Assembly: GCF_013112485.1 (NCBI RefSeq)
Contig: NZ_JABFHG010000012.1
Location: forward strand, 124,001 to 188,000
DNA: 64,000 nt
Reading direction: 5' to 3'
Origin: Roseicella sp. DB1501
GTDB taxonomy: Bacteria > Pseudomonadota > Alphaproteobacteria > Acetobacterales > Acetobacteraceae
The position numbers and the translations under genes were made by a program. Positions 28,116 through 38,418 of this stretch are shown here, one piece after another. Positions within the stretch are counted from its first letter, which is position 1, and the number at the start of each line of letters is the position of its first letter. Below the pieces are notes generated by a model. That model saw nothing but the letters and a program-made list of their open reading frames with translations, was not told where the DNA came from and ran no database searches.

Positions 28116-29411
28116 TCAGGCGCGGTCCCGCAGCCAGTGGACCAGTCGTCGAAACACTCCGGGCGGGCGGTCGAGTCCCGGCAGCAGATCGATCAGCGGC
28201 CGTCCTTCGCCGGCGCACCAGGCGAGCAGGCCGAGCGGCGCGGCGAAGGCCGGGCCCTGCGCCGTCTCCGGCAGGCCGCGCACCGGATGCGGTCGGCCGA
28301 GCCGCACCTGGCGGTCGAGCACGCGCGCGGCGAGCTCGCGCGCGCCGACGAGCTGGCTGGCGCCGCCGGTCAGCACCACGCGGCGCCCCATCTCCTGCGA
28401 CAGACCGGCGGAATCGAGCCGGTCGCGGATCAGCTCGAAGGTCTCCTCGAGCCGCGGGCGGATGATGCCGACCACCATGGCGCGCGGGATGCGCGCGATG
28501 TGGTCGTCCTCCTCGCCCACCATCGGCACCGGCAGCCATTCCCGCTCGTCCTCCGGCGCGCCGAGCACGCCGCCATGCAGGGTCTTCAGCCGCTCGGCAT
28601 GCGCGACCGGTGTCGAGAGCAGCCGCGCCAGGTCGTTCGTCACGTGCCAGCCGCCGACCGGGAGCTGCGCGGTGTGCAGCAGGTGCCCCTCGGCGAAGAC
28701 GGCGAAGCTCGTCGTGCCGCCGCCCATGTCGATGACCGTGGCGCCGAGCTGCTTCTCGTCCTCGACCAGCGTGGCGAGGCCGGCGGCGAAGGGCGCCGAG
28801 ACCAGCTCGTTCACCTCGAGGTCGCAACGCATCAGGCAGGCGCCGAGGTTGCGCAGCGAGGCCTGCGCCGCGTCGCACAGGTGCAGCCGCGCCGTCAGCG
28901 TGTCGCAGATCATGCCGCGCGGGTCGTTCGCCCCCGGCGTCGCATCCACCATGAAGCTGAGCGGGAAGGCGTGCACCATCTCGCGCCCGTCCTCGGCGCT
29001 GCGACGGCGGCCCTCGTTCAGGATGGCGCGCAGGTCGGCCTCGGTCACCGGCCGGCCGCCGATGCCCCACTGGATGTTCTGGTGTCGCGATTCCGGCTGA
29101 CCGCAGGAGAGATTGACGACGACGCTGTTCAGCCGCGTATCGGCCATCTCCTCGGCCTGGCCGACGGCGGCGCGGATCGCCGCCTCTGCCTCCTCGAGAT
29201 CGACGATGCTGCCGCCCTTGATGCCGCGGGCGCGCTGCCAGCCGAAGCCGAGCACCCGCGCCTCGCCATCGTTCTCGATCCGGGCGATCAGGCAGACCAG
29301 CTTGGTCGTGCCGATGTCGAGCACGCCGAAGACGCCGGGCTTGGCGCCGCGGCGGCGGCGCGCCGGCGCCGGCGGGTCGATGGCGGGGGGCAGGCGGGAG
29401 ATCTGGTTCAT
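28116..29411 (-). CDS. ftsA: Cell division protein FtsA
   Basis: A 431-residue actin-like protein that tethers FtsZ to the membrane. Phosphate 1 motif is LDIGTTKLVCLIAR (from residue 31), phosphate 2 VIDMGGGTTSFAVF and the adenosine motif VVLTGGASQLVG. The C terminus ends in an amphipathic helix (GVFRRLVHWLRDRA), the membrane-targeting sequence. The start MNQISRLPPA overlaps the ftsQ stop by 4 bases. The frame continues upstream through ftsQ and is not used. Confidence 0.95.
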   Translation of the reverse strand: MNQISRLPPAIDPPAPARRRRGAKPGVFGVLDIGTTKLVCLIARIENDGEARVLGFGWQRARGIKGGSIVDLEEAEAAIRAAVGQAEEMADTRLNSVVVNLSCGQPESRHQNIQWGIGGRPVTEADLRAILNEGRRRSAEDGREMVHAFPLSFMVDATPGANDPRGMICDTLTARLHLCDAAQASLRNLGACLMRCDLEVNELVSAPFAAGLATLVEDEKQLGATVIDMGGGTTSFAVFAEGHLLHTAQLPVGGWHVTNDLARLLSTPVAHAERLKTLHGGVLGAPEDEREWLPVPMVGEEDDHIARIPRAMVVGIIRPRLEETFELIRDRLDSAGLSQEMGRRVVLTGGASQLVGARELAARVLDRQVRLGRPHPVRGLPETAQGPAFAAPLGLLAWCAGEGRPLIDLLPGLDRPPGVFRRLVHWLRDRA

Positions 29412-30322
29412 CCGCGGCCACTCCTCGTCGCGCCCTGGGCCTTCTGGCCGGCCGCCGGGGGCTCGGCCGGCTGCTGGCCCGGCGCCATGCGCAGCACCAG
29501 CTTGTCCGGCAGGCGCAGGTCGATCGCCGCCAGCGGCCGGTCCATCAGCCCCTGCTTCGCCTGCAGCTCGGCGAGGCGGGCAACCGCCGCGGCCTCCTGG
29601 CCCTCCGGCAGCAGCACGTCGGCGCCGTTGCGCAGCCGCAGGTTCCAGCGCCGCTCGGAGACGCGCACCAGCGCGTGCACGCGCTCCTGCACCTCCGGCA
29701 CCGCCTGCAGCACGTCGATCATCGGCCCGGCCGCGCGGTCGGCGCCGGTGCCGACGATCAGCGGCAGGCGGCCGAAGGCGCCGACATTCTCGGTGGCCAC
29801 CACCTTGCCCTCGCGGTCGATGACCGAGAATTTGCTCTCGCGCTGCCAGATGGCGAAGGGCTGCCGCTCGTCGAGCCGCACCTTGATCGTGCCGGGCAGC
29901 AGGCGCTCGACATGCGCGTGCTCGACCCAGGCGATCTGCTCGAGCTGCTCGCGCGCCCAATGCGGGTCGAAGCCGAGCATCGGATCGCCGCGCCGCACCG
30001 ACAGCGCCTCGCGCACCAGCTCGGGCGGCGTGTTGCGCATGCCGTCCACCAGCACGTCCTGCACCTGCAGGCCGCCGCCAGCCGCGATCTCCGCCGCGCC
30101 ATCCCAGAGGGCGGCGATGCGGCCATAGGGATCGGTCGCCATCACCGCCACCGCGGTGACCAGCAGGGCGCCGGCGCCGAGCAGGCCGAGCCCGGCGGGC
30201 CGCAGCAGCCCGCGGCGACGGCGCAGCCAGAGCCGCAGCGAGGTCGGCCGGTCCAGCGCGCTGCCGGCCGTGCCGCGCGCGCGGCGCGACCCTCCCTCGC
30301 CGCGTTGCGGGCTACGCGCCAT
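29408..30322 (-). CDS. ftsQ: Cell division protein FtsQ
   Basis: A 304-residue bitopic divisome protein. It has a basic cytoplasmic N terminus, one membrane segment (about 41-62), then a POTRA domain (VQDVLVDGMRNTPPELVREA) and the FtsQ beta domain (VRLDERQPFAIWQRESKFSV). It bridges early and late division proteins together with FtsL and FtsB. The start was taken at MARSPQRGEG (30322), which overlaps ddl by 11 bases; a longer frame to 30376 is possible but unlikely. The C terminus is Pro/Gly/Gln-rich. Confidence 0.93.
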   Translation of the reverse strand: MARSPQRGEGGSRRARGTAGSALDRPTSLRLWLRRRRGLLRPAGLGLLGAGALLVTAVAVMATDPYGRIAALWDGAAEIAAGGGLQVQDVLVDGMRNTPPELVREALSVRRGDPMLGFDPHWAREQLEQIAWVEHAHVERLLPGTIKVRLDERQPFAIWQRESKFSVIDREGKVVATENVGAFGRLPLIVGTGADRAAGPMIDVLQAVPEVQERVHALVRVSERRWNLRLRNGADVLLPEGQEAAAVARLAELQAKQGLMDRPLAAIDLRLPDKLVLRMAPGQQPAEPPAAGQKAQGATRSGRG

Positions 30323-31232
30323 GGCGGGCCTGCTCCACCATCCAGGCGCAGAGCGCGGGGAAGGGGATGCCGACATGCGCCGCCTGCTCCGGCACCAGCG
30401 AGGTGCGGGTCATGCCCGGCTGGGTGTTGACCTCGAGCAGATAGAGCCGGCCGGGCTCGCCGGCCGTGTCGTCGTAGCGGAAATCGGCGCGCGAGACGCC
30501 GCGGCAGCCGAGCGCCCGGTGCGCGGCGAGGGCGGCGGCCATGGCCTGGCGCTCGATCTCCGGATGCACCGGCGCCGGCACCGCGTGGCGGCTGCCGCCA
30601 TCGGCGTATTTCGCGTCGTAGTCGTAGAATTGCAGGTCGGTGGTGATCTCGGTCACGGCGAGCGGCCGGTCGCCCATGACGGCGACGGTCAGCTCGCGGC
30701 CCGGGATGTAGGGCTCGACCATGATGCGCGGCCCGAAGCGCCATTCGCGGGCGATGGCCGCGCGACGGTTGTCGCCCTCCCGCAGGATCGTCACCCCGAC
30801 CGAGGAGCCCTCATTCGGCGGCTTCACCACGAAGGGCCGCGGCATCGGGTCCGCCGCCTCGAGCTCCTCCGGCGTGACCAGCAGGTGGCGCGCCAGCGGG
30901 AGGTCCGCCGAGGCCAGCACCGCCTTCGCCGCCGGCTTGTCCATGGCGATCGCCGAGGCGCGGACGCCGGAGCCGGTATAGGGAAGCTGCAGCCAGTCCA
31001 GCACGCCCTGGATGCAGCCATCCTCGCCGAAGCGGCCATGCAGCGTGTTGAAGACGGCGTCGGGCTTCGCCGCCTGCAGCGCCGCGATGACGGCGGCGAG
31101 GTCCTCACCCACCTCGACCGGCACCACCTCGAACCCCGCCTCGCGCAGCGCCGCGATGCACTGCCCGCCGGAGGCGAGGCTCACCTCGCGCTCGGCTGAG
31201 ATGCCACCGAAAAGGACCGCGACGCGGGTCAT
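30312..31232 (-). CDS. ddl: D-alanine--D-alanine ligase Ddl
   Basis: A 306-residue ATP-grasp enzyme that makes the D-Ala-D-Ala dipeptide for MurF. It opens RVAVLFGGISAEREVSLASG, has NTLHGRFGEDGCIQGVLDWL, the ATP loop PNEGSSVGV and the metal-binding YLLEVNTQPGMTRTSLVPE. The length matches DdlB. It overlaps murB upstream by 4 bases and ftsQ downstream by 11, in the classic murB-ddl-ftsQ order. Confidence 0.96.
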   Translation of the reverse strand: MTRVAVLFGGISAEREVSLASGGQCIAALREAGFEVVPVEVGEDLAAVIAALQAAKPDAVFNTLHGRFGEDGCIQGVLDWLQLPYTGSGVRASAIAMDKPAAKAVLASADLPLARHLLVTPEELEAADPMPRPFVVKPPNEGSSVGVTILREGDNRRAAIAREWRFGPRIMVEPYIPGRELTVAVMGDRPLAVTEITTDLQFYDYDAKYADGGSRHAVPAPVHPEIERQAMAAALAAHRALGCRGVSRADFRYDDTAGEPGRLYLLEVNTQPGMTRTSLVPEQAAHVGIPFPALCAWMVEQARHGA

Positions 31233-32179
31233 GCTGCTGCTCCACCACCCTCAGACCCGTCCGGCAAGGCGAGCCCGAGGCGCTTGATTTCCCATTCAAG
31301 GGCGATGCCAGTCCGGACGAGGACGCGGGCGCGCACCTCCTCGCCCAGGGCTTCCAGCTCGGCGGCGGTGGCGCCGCCGGCGTTGAGCAGGAAGTTGCAG
31401 TGCTTCTCCGAGACCTGCGCGCCGCCGATGGCGAGGCCGCGGCAGCCCGCGGCATCGATCAGCGCCCAGGCCTTGCCGCCAGGCGGGTTCACGAAGGTCG
31501 ATCCGCCGGTGCGGGCGCGCACTGGCTGCGAGGCCTCGCGCGCCGCGCGGATCTCGGCCATGCGCGCGGCGATGGCAGCCGGCTCGCCCGGCCTGGCCCG
31601 GAAACGGGCGCGGATGACGACGGCGCCCCCCGGCAGCGCGGCATGGCGGTAGGTGAAGCCGAGCACGGCGGCATCGAGGCGGCGGATACCGTCGGCGGTC
31701 GCGACCTCCGCCCAGTCCAGCACGTCCTTCACCTCCGAGCCGTAGGCCCCGGCATTCATCGCCACGGCGCCGCCGATGCTGCCCGGGATGCCGGAGAGGA
31801 ATTCGAGGCCGCCGAGCCCGGCCGCGGCGGCATGCTGCGCCACGGTCATGTCGAGCGCCGCGGCGCCGGCCACGATGCCGTCTGGCTCGGCCGTCACCGC
31901 GCCGAAGGCGCCGCCGAGGCGCAGCACGATGCCGGGCAGGCCGCCGTCGCGGATGATCAGGTTCGAGGCGGCGCCGAGCACGGTGAGCGGCGTCCCGGCC
32001 GGCAGCCCGGCGAGCAGCGAGACCAGGTCCTCGGCATCGGCCGGCCGCACCAGCCATTCCGCCGGCCCGCCGACGCGGAACCAGGTGAAGGGCGCGAGCG
32101 GCGCCCCCGCCTGCACCCGGCCGCGAATCGCCGGGATCGCGCGCGGCCCGCCGGCGGTCATCGCCCCCCGCGCGCTCAT
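31229..32179 (-). CDS. murB: UDP-N-acetylenolpyruvoylglucosamine reductase MurB
   Basis: A 316-residue FAD enzyme reducing enolpyruvyl-UDP-GlcNAc to UDP-MurNAc with NADPH. FAD-binding parts are [28 protein letters not shown] and [19 protein letters not shown]. The catalytic serine lies in [11 protein letters not shown], and the C terminus [15 protein letters not shown] is the type II MurB signature. Start at 32179, with an ATGA overlap with the murC stop; Met7 is an alternative. Confidence 0.95.
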   Translation of the reverse strand: MSARGAMTAGGPRAIPAIRGRVQAGAPLAPFTWFRVGGPAEWLVRPADAEDLVSLLAGLPAGTPLTVLGAASNLIIRDGGLPGIVLRLGGAFGAVTAEPDGIVAGAAALDMTVAQHAAAAGLGGLEFLSGIPGSIGGAVAMNAGAYGSEVKDVLDWAEVATADGIRRLDAAVLGFTYRHAALPGGAVVIRARFRARPGEPAAIAARMAEIRAAREASQPVRARTGGSTFVNPPGGKAWALIDAAGCRGLAIGGAQVSEKHCNFLLNAGGATAAELEALGEEVRARVLVRTGIALEWEIKRLGLALPDGSEGGGAAA

Positions 32180-33612
32180 GCCCGCCTCAGCGGCGTGACG
32201 CGGCCGCCCGGCTGCAGCGCCTGCAGCTGCTCCGGCAGGGCATGCGCCCAGCCGGTGATGCTGCCGGCGCCGAGGCAGACCACGTAGTCGCCCGGCTTGG
32301 CGATGGCGTTGACCATCTCGGCCAGGCTCTCCGGCCCGGGCAGGGGCACCACGCTGCGATGGCCGCGGGCGCGCAGCCCCTCGACCAGCGAGTCCTTGTC
32401 GACGCCCTCGATCGGCGCCTCGCCCGCCGCATAGACATCGGCGACGATGACCGTGCCGGCGTCGTTCATGCAGGTGCAGAACTCCTCGAACAGCCCGGCG
32501 AGGCGCGAGTAGCGGTGCGGCTGCACCACCGCGATCACGTCCCGCGCACCGGCCTGGCGGGCCGCCTTCAGCACCGCCGCGATCTCGACCGGATGATGGC
32601 CGTAATCGTCGATCACCTGGATCCCGCCGGCCTCGCCGACGCGGGTGAAGCGGCGCTTGACGCCCTTGAAGCCGGCGAGGGCGCTGCGGATCGTCTCCTC
32701 GTCGATGTCCATCTCGACGCCGACCGCGATGGCGGCGAGCGCGTTCTGCACGTTGTGCTGGCCGAGCATGGGCAGGCGCATCGGCTTCATGGTGCGGGCG
32801 CGGCCGGTGGTGCGGTCCTGCACCGAGACGGTGAAGGTCGCGCCCATGCGGTCGGTCAGCAGCTTCTCTGCCCGCACATCGGCCTGCGGCGAGAAGCCGT
32901 AGGTGACGATGCGCCGGTCGAGCTTCGGGATCATCGCCTGCACCTCGGGATGGTCGAGGCAGAGGACGGCGAAGCCGTAGAAGGGGATGTTGCTGACGAA
33001 CTGGGCGTAGCCCTCCTTCATCGCCTCCGCCGTGCCCCAGTGGTCGAGATGCTCGGCATCCATGTTGGTGACGATGGTCACGACCGAGGGCAGGCGGAGG
33101 AAGGAGCCGTCGCTTTCATCCGCCTCGACCACCATCCACTCGCCGTCGCCGAGGCGGGTGTTGGTGCCGTAGGCGTTGACGATGCCGCCATTGATGACGG
33201 TGGGGTCGATCTTCGCCGCCTCGAGCACGCAGGCGATCAGGCTGGTGGTGGTGGTCTTGCCATGGGTGCCACCGACCGCGATCGACCATTTCAGCCGCAT
33301 CAGCTCGGCCAGCATCTCGGCCCGGCGCACCACCGGGATCAGCCGGGCGCGCGCCGCCTGGACCTCCGGATTGTCCTTCTTCACCGCCGTCGAGACGACG
33401 ACGACCTGCGCGGCGCCGAGATTCTCCGCGTCATGCCCGACCGAGACCGGGATGCCGGCCTCGCGCAGCCGGGCGACATTGTAGCCCTCGGCGATGTCGC
33501 TGCCCTGCACCTGATAGCCCAGGTTGTGCAGGACCTCGGCGATGCCGGACATGCCGATGCCGCCGATGCCGACGAAGTGGATGGGTCCGATATTGAGGGG
33601 CAGGGCGCGCAT
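32176..33612 (-). CDS. murC: UDP-N-acetylmuramate--L-alanine ligase MurC
   Basis: A 478-residue Mur ligase adding L-Ala to UDP-MurNAc. The Rossmann start is [18 protein letters not shown] and the P-loop [11 protein letters not shown] (114-124). EADESDGSF and the C-terminal [18 protein letters not shown] are both family-specific. The ATG follows the murG stop with no gap (TGAATG), so translation is coupled. Confidence 0.97.
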   Translation of the reverse strand: MRALPLNIGPIHFVGIGGIGMSGIAEVLHNLGYQVQGSDIAEGYNVARLREAGIPVSVGHDAENLGAAQVVVVSTAVKKDNPEVQAARARLIPVVRRAEMLAELMRLKWSIAVGGTHGKTTTTSLIACVLEAAKIDPTVINGGIVNAYGTNTRLGDGEWMVVEADESDGSFLRLPSVVTIVTNMDAEHLDHWGTAEAMKEGYAQFVSNIPFYGFAVLCLDHPEVQAMIPKLDRRIVTYGFSPQADVRAEKLLTDRMGATFTVSVQDRTTGRARTMKPMRLPMLGQHNVQNALAAIAVGVEMDIDEETIRSALAGFKGVKRRFTRVGEAGGIQVIDDYGHHPVEIAAVLKAARQAGARDVIAVVQPHRYSRLAGLFEEFCTCMNDAGTVIVADVYAAGEAPIEGVDKDSLVEGLRARGHRSVVPLPGPESLAEMVNAIAKPGDYVVCLGAGSITGWAHALPEQLQALQPGGRVTPLRRA

Positions 33613-34740
33613 TCAGGGGGAATCCTGCGGGGCTCGGGCCCGCACCAGGGAGAGGACGAGATCGGCGAGGCGGCGGGCGGCATCCGGCCGGGCGAGGCCG
33701 GCGGCGGCGGCGGCGGCGCGTTCGAGCCCGGCCCTGTCGCCGAGCAGCGCCTCGAGCTGCGTGGCGAGGCCGGCCGGGCTGAGCTTCGCCTGCGGCATCA
33801 CCACCGCGGCGCCGGCCGCGGCGAGCGCCCGGGCATTGGCCGATTGATGGTCGTCGATCGCATGCGGCAGCGGCACCAGGATGCCGGGCCGCCCGGCGCA
33901 GGCGAGCTCGGCCACGGTGCCGGCGCCGGCGCGCGCGACGACGAGATGCGCATTCGCCAGCCGCCCGGCGACATCGGGGAAGAAGGCGGAGAGCTCGGCC
34001 GGCACGCCCGCGGCGTCATAGGCCTCGCGCACCCGCGCGAGATCCTCCGGCCGGCATTGCTGCGCGACGACGAGCCGGCGCCGCAGCCCTTCCGGCAGCG
34101 CCGCGACGGCGCCGGGGACGATGTCGGCGAAGACGCGGGCGCCGAGGGAGCCGCCGAGCACCAGCAGCCGCAGCGCACCCTCGGTGCCGGGATAGGCGCC
34201 GCCCGCGAGCGCGGCGAGGGCCGGGCGCACCGGGTTACCGACCACCGCGATGCGTGCCCGCTCCGGCACGTTCGCCGTCGGGTCGTGCGACAGGGCGAGG
34301 CGGTCGGCATAGGGCGCGATCATGCGGTTGGCGCGGCCGAGCACCGCATTCTGCTCGTGCAGCACCGTCACCGGCCGGCGGCCCGGCAGCGCCTGCGCGG
34401 CCAGCAGCGGCGGCACGCTGGGATAGCCGCCGAAGCCGACCACCGCGGCGGCGTGCAGGTCGCGCAGCAGGCGCCGCGCCTGCAGCGTGCCGGCGGCCAG
34501 CGCCAGGGCGCCGCGCGCCGCCTTCAGCGCGCCGCGTCCGGAGAGGCCGGCGCCCTTCAGCACGAAGCGCTCGGCATTGGCGAAGGCCGGGCTGTCGAAG
34601 GCGGAGGAGCGCGCATCGGTCATCAGCGCGATGCGCTCGCCGCGCGCCAGCAGCTCGGCCGCCAGCGCCTCGGCGGGGAAGAGGTGCCCGCCCGTCCCGC
34701 CCGCGGCGATGACGATCGGATGCACGGCCGGCCCCCTCAT
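33613..34740 (-). CDS. murG: Lipid II synthase MurG (GlcNAc transferase)
   Basis: A 375-residue peripheral membrane glycosyltransferase (GT28) that adds GlcNAc to lipid I. It has the first glycine loop IAAGGTGGHLFPAEALA, GFGGYPSVPPLLAA, the third loop LVLGGSLGARVFADIVP and the UDP-binding VARAGAGTVAELACAGRPG. Start at MRGPAVHPIV; its ATG overlaps the ftsW stop. The open frame further upstream is a shadow of ftsW. Confidence 0.96.
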   Translation of the reverse strand: MRGPAVHPIVIAAGGTGGHLFPAEALAAELLARGERIALMTDARSSAFDSPAFANAERFVLKGAGLSGRGALKAARGALALAAGTLQARRLLRDLHAAAVVGFGGYPSVPPLLAAQALPGRRPVTVLHEQNAVLGRANRMIAPYADRLALSHDPTANVPERARIAVVGNPVRPALAALAGGAYPGTEGALRLLVLGGSLGARVFADIVPGAVAALPEGLRRRLVVAQQCRPEDLARVREAYDAAGVPAELSAFFPDVAGRLANAHLVVARAGAGTVAELACAGRPGILVPLPHAIDDHQSANARALAAAGAAVVMPQAKLSPAGLATQLEALLGDRAGLERAAAAAAGLARPDAARRLADLVLSLVRARAPQDSP

Positions 34741-35921
34741 TCCCGCCCCTCCAGCCGCGGGCCGCGGCGGCGGGTCAGCGCCAGCAGCATGCCCATGCCC
34801 ATGGCGATGGCGAGCACCGAGGAGCCGCCATAGGAGACGAAGGGAAGCGTCATCCCCTTCGTCGGGATCAGGTGCAGGGTGGAGGCCATGTTGACGAAGG
34901 CCTGCAGGCCGAACTGCGCCAGCAGCCCGGTCGCCGCCAGGACCACGAAGAGGTCGCCCTCGGCCATCAGCCGCCACAGGCCGCGCACCACGACGAAGGC
35001 GAAGAGCAGCAGGATCAGCGCGCAGATGATGAAGCCGAACTCCTCCCCCGCCACCGCGAAGACGAAATCGGCATGCGCGTCCGGGATCAGGTTCTTCACC
35101 CGCCCCTCGCCGGGGCCGCGGCCGAACAGCCCGCCATAGCCGAAGGCCTCCATCGACTTGGTGATCTGGAAGGTATCGCCGGCGGCGGGGTCGAGGAAGC
35201 GGTCCACGCGGCTGCGCACGTGCGGCAGGATGAAATAGGCGCCGACGGCCAGGCCGACGCCGCCGAGCGCGCTGAAGCCGACCAGGACGAGGTTCAGCCC
35301 CGCGACGAAGGACTGCGCCAGGAAAACCGAGACCACCACCATCAGCATGCCGAAATCCGGCTGCGACTTCAGCACGACTGCGATGACCGCGAGCAGGCCG
35401 AGCGCCAGCCCCGGCCAGAACAGGCGCGGATGCAGCAGGCCGAGATCCCGCGGCCGGCCGGCGGCGAGGCGCGCCATGCCGGCCTCCTTGCCGAGCGAGA
35501 GCAGCCAGGCCGTCACCACCGCGAAGCAGGGCTTGAGGAATTCCGAGGGCTGCATCGTGCCGAGCAGCGGGAAGTTCAGCCAGCGCCGCGCGCCCTTGGT
35601 CTCGAAGCCGATCACCAGCGTCGCCGCGGTGAGGGCGAGGGCGACGAGGCATCCCACCAGGGCGAAGCGCCGGATGCCCTTCGGCGAGAGCAGCGAGACG
35701 ATCACCATCAGGCTGGCGGCGAGCGCCAGGAAGACCACCTGCTTGACCAGCAGCAGGGAACGCGCATCGCTGCCGATGACGCGTTCCGCCACCGCCGGCG
35801 AGGCGGCCAGCATCATCACATAGCCGAAGCCGATCAACGCCAGCAGGGCAGCCAGCGTCCAGCGGTCGATGGTCCACCACCAACGCCCGAGGACGGAATT
35901 GTCGGCACGGCTGATGGCCAT
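34737..35921 (-). CDS. ftsW: Peptidoglycan polymerase FtsW (SEDS family)
   Basis: A 394-residue integral membrane glycosyltransferase with about ten hydrophobic segments. It polymerises septal lipid II together with FtsI. SEDS marks visible: FETKGARRWLNFPLLGTMQPSEFLKP, LKSQPDFGMLMVV, the Asp-containing loop LIPDAHADFVFAVAGEEFGF and the C-terminal TLHLIPTKGMTLPFVSYGGS (split here by reading along the protein). The start [10 protein letters not shown] overlaps the murD stop by one base (TGATG). Confidence 0.95.
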   Translation of the reverse strand: MAISRADNSVLGRWWWTIDRWTLAALLALIGFGYVMMLAASPAVAERVIGSDARSLLLVKQVVFLALAASLMVIVSLLSPKGIRRFALVGCLVALALTAATLVIGFETKGARRWLNFPLLGTMQPSEFLKPCFAVVTAWLLSLGKEAGMARLAAGRPRDLGLLHPRLFWPGLALGLLAVIAVVLKSQPDFGMLMVVVSVFLAQSFVAGLNLVLVGFSALGGVGLAVGAYFILPHVRSRVDRFLDPAAGDTFQITKSMEAFGYGGLFGRGPGEGRVKNLIPDAHADFVFAVAGEEFGFIICALILLLFAFVVVRGLWRLMAEGDLFVVLAATGLLAQFGLQAFVNMASTLHLIPTKGMTLPFVSYGGSSVLAIAMGMGMLLALTRRRGPRLEGRE

Positions 35922-37333
35922 CAGGCGGCCCTCCCGCACGGCGATGAAGGTTGCGACGGGGCCGGCGCGGCGAGGCCGGCGGCGAGCTCGGCGACGAGGG
36001 CGCGGAAGCGGTCGCCCCGCGCGTCGTAGCCGGTGAACTGATCCCAGCTCGCGCAGGCGGGGGAGAGCAGCACGACCGGCGCCGCCCCGGCGAAGGCGAT
36101 CTCGGCGGCGCGCGGCAGCGCCGCGTCGAGGGTGCCCGCGACCTCGTGCGGCACGCCATGCGCGGCCAGGGTGGCGGCGAGGATCGGCGCGTCGCGGCCG
36201 ACCAGCACGGCGCGGGCGATGCGCGGGAAGAGGGGCGCGAGGCTCTCGATGCCGCCCTCCTTCGCCGTGCCGCCAGCGATCCAGACCAGGCGGTCGTAGC
36301 TCGCCAGCGCCCGTGCGGCGCTGTCGGCATTGGTCGCCTTGCTGTCGTTGACGAAGCGGACGCCGCGGATCTCGCCGACCCGCTCCTGCCGGTGCGGCAG
36401 GCCGGGATAGCTGCGCAGCCCCGCCGCCACCGCCTCGCGCGTCAGGCCGAGATCGAGCGCGACCGCGGCGGCGGCGGCGGCGTTCTGCGCGTTGTGGCTG
36501 CCCGGCAGGGCCGCGGCCTCGCGCAGGTCGAGCAGCGCCCCCGCCTCGTCCTGCAGCAGGCTGCCCTCGGCCCAGATCCCGCCGGGCTGCCGCGCCTCGC
36601 CCGAGACCGGCCGGACGCGCGACCCGATCCGGCCGCGCAGCGCGCGGCTGCCGGCATCGTCCATGCCGAGCACCGCGAGATCCTCCGGCCACTGGCGCGC
36701 GAAGACCTGCGCCTTGGCCTCGGCATAGCCGGCCATGTCGCCATGCCGGTCGAGATGGTCCGGCGAGAGGTTCAGCATGACCGCATGCTCGAACCGTACG
36801 GCGACGAGCCGCTCGAGCATGTAGGAGGACATCTCGAGCACATAGGTGCCGGCATCGCCGAGCAGGTCGAGCGACAGGGCGGCCGGGCCGAGATTGCCGC
36901 CGGCCTCGGCCAGCCGGCCGGCCTGCCGCAGCAGGTGGTGCAGCAGCGCCGTGGTCGTCGACTTGCCGTTGGTGCCGGTGATGCCGACGAAGCCGGCGCG
37001 CGAGCCCGCGGCGCGGACCGCGCGCTGCAGGTACTCGACGTCGCAGAGCACGGGCCGCCCGGCGGCGATGGCGGCGGCGGCGGCCGGATGCGGCGCCGGC
37101 AGGCGGTGCGGGATGCCGGGCGAGAGCAGCAGCGCGTCCCAGCGGAAGGCGCCCTCGGCCGGGTTCGCCAAGGCGAGGCCGGCCGCGGCCGCGGCGGTGC
37201 GCGCCTCCGGCCGGTCGTCCCAGCAGGATACCTCGGCGCCCCATGCGGCGAGGCGCTGCGCGGCCGGCATCCCGGCCTTGCCGAGGCCGAGGAGGGCGAT
37301 GCGTTCGCCGAGGAAGGGACGGAATGCGCTCAT
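35921..37333 (-). CDS. murD: UDP-N-acetylmuramoyl-L-alanine--D-glutamate ligase MurD
   Basis: A 470-residue Mur ligase adding D-Glu. The N-terminal Rossmann part reads [19 protein letters not shown]; the P-loop is [15 protein letters not shown] (118-132); [20 protein letters not shown] and the C-terminal [17 protein letters not shown] are diagnostic. It overlaps mraY upstream by 4 bases and ftsW downstream by one base. Confidence 0.96.
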   Translation of the reverse strand: MSAFRPFLGERIALLGLGKAGMPAAQRLAAWGAEVSCWDDRPEARTAAAAAGLALANPAEGAFRWDALLLSPGIPHRLPAPHPAAAAAIAAGRPVLCDVEYLQRAVRAAGSRAGFVGITGTNGKSTTTALLHHLLRQAGRLAEAGGNLGPAALSLDLLGDAGTYVLEMSSYMLERLVAVRFEHAVMLNLSPDHLDRHGDMAGYAEAKAQVFARQWPEDLAVLGMDDAGSRALRGRIGSRVRPVSGEARQPGGIWAEGSLLQDEAGALLDLREAAALPGSHNAQNAAAAAAVALDLGLTREAVAAGLRSYPGLPHRQERVGEIRGVRFVNDSKATNADSAARALASYDRLVWIAGGTAKEGGIESLAPLFPRIARAVLVGRDAPILAATLAAHGVPHEVAGTLDAALPRAAEIAFAGAAPVVLLSPACASWDQFTGYDARGDRFRALVAELAAGLAAPAPSQPSSPCGRAA

Positions 37334-38418
37334 CGGATCTTCAGCGTCGAGAGCCCGACGAGGGCCAGCACCATCGCGACGATCCAGAACCGGATCACGA
37401 TGGTCGGCTCCGCCCAGCCCTTCTTCTCGAAATGGTGGTGCAGGGGCGCCATGAGGAAGACGCGGCGTCCGGTTCGCTTGTACCAGAAGACCTGGATGAT
37501 GACGCTCACTGTTTCGACGACGAAGAGCCCGCCGACGATCGCCAGCACGATTTCATGCTTCGTCGCCACGGCGACGGCGCCGAGCGCGCCGCCGAGGGCG
37601 AGCGAGCCCGTATCGCCCATGAAGACCGCGGCCGGCGGCGCGTTGAACCAGAGGAAGCCGAGGCCGGCGCCGATCAGCGCGGCGCAGAACACGGCGAGCT
37701 CGTTCGCGCCGGGCACCGCATGCAATTGCAGGTAATCCGCCAGCACGCGGTTGCCGACCAGATAGGCGATGAGGGCGAAGACGCCGGCCGCGATCATGGT
37801 CGGCACGATCGCCAGCCCGTCCAGCCCGTCCGTCAAATTCACCGCGTTGGACGCGCCCATCATCACCAGCATCCCGACCAGCGGGAAGAAGGGGCCGAAG
37901 GGGATCAGGATGTCCTTGAAGACCGGCATCGCCAGGCCGCCGGCGACGGCCGGGGGATGCACCCACCAGATCCAGGCCGCGCCGATGAGCCCGACGCCGG
38001 CCTGCACCACCAGCTTCATCCGGCCGGACACGCCCTTGGTGTTGCGCTTGGTGACCTTCAGCCAGTCATCGGCGAAGCCGAGCAGCCCGTAGGTGACGGT
38101 CACCAGCAGCACCGCCCAGACCAGGCCGTTGCGCAGGTCGGCCCAGAGCAGCGTGCCGATGACGAGGGCGAGGAGGATCAGCACGCCGCCCATGGTCGGC
38201 GTGCCCTTCTTGCTCACCAGATGGCTCTGCGGCCCGTCGGTGCGGATCGGCTGGCCGCCGCGCTGGAAGCCGCGCAGCCAGCGGATCACCGCCGGGCCGA
38301 GCACGAGCGAGAAGACAAGCGCGGTCAGGCAGGCGGCGCCGGCGCGGAAGGTGGTGTAGCGCACCAGGTTGAAGAGGGCGAATCCCTCGGCGAAGGGCGC
38401 GAGCAGGTTGAAAATCAC
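37330..38418 (-). CDS. mraY: Phospho-MurNAc-pentapeptide transferase MraY
   Basis: A 362-residue polytopic enzyme that transfers phospho-MurNAc-pentapeptide to undecaprenyl phosphate, forming lipid I. Signature stretches are [40 protein letters not shown] (the Asp-Asp pair), [16 protein letters not shown] and [14 protein letters not shown]. It overlaps murF upstream and murD downstream by 4 bases each. Confidence 0.97.
   Translation of the reverse strand: MIFNLLAPFAEGFALFNLVRYTTFRAGAACLTALVFSLVLGPAVIRWLRGFQRGGQPIRTDGPQSHLVSKKGTPTMGGVLILLALVIGTLLWADLRNGLVWAVLLVTVTYGLLGFADDWLKVTKRNTKGVSGRMKLVVQAGVGLIGAAWIWWVHPPAVAGGLAMPVFKDILIPFGPFFPLVGMLVMMGASNAVNLTDGLDGLAIVPTMIAAGVFALIAYLVGNRVLADYLQLHAVPGANELAVFCAALIGAGLGFLWFNAPPAAVFMGDTGSLALGGALGAVAVATKHEIVLAIVGGLFVVETVSVIIQVFWYKRTGRRVFLMAPLHHHFEKKGWAEPTIVIRFWIVAMVLALVGLSTLKIR

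Noticed and set aside
27177-30128. 983-codon open frame on the plus strand across ftsZ, ftsA and ftsQ
   Set aside because: Ser/Arg/Ala-rich antisense frame crossing three well-defined genes; no domain recognised.
34740-36330. N-terminal extension fusing murG to the upstream frame (905 codons)
   Set aside because: The extension is an out-of-frame shadow of ftsW and murD; MurG begins at MRGPAVHPIV with the usual glycine loop.
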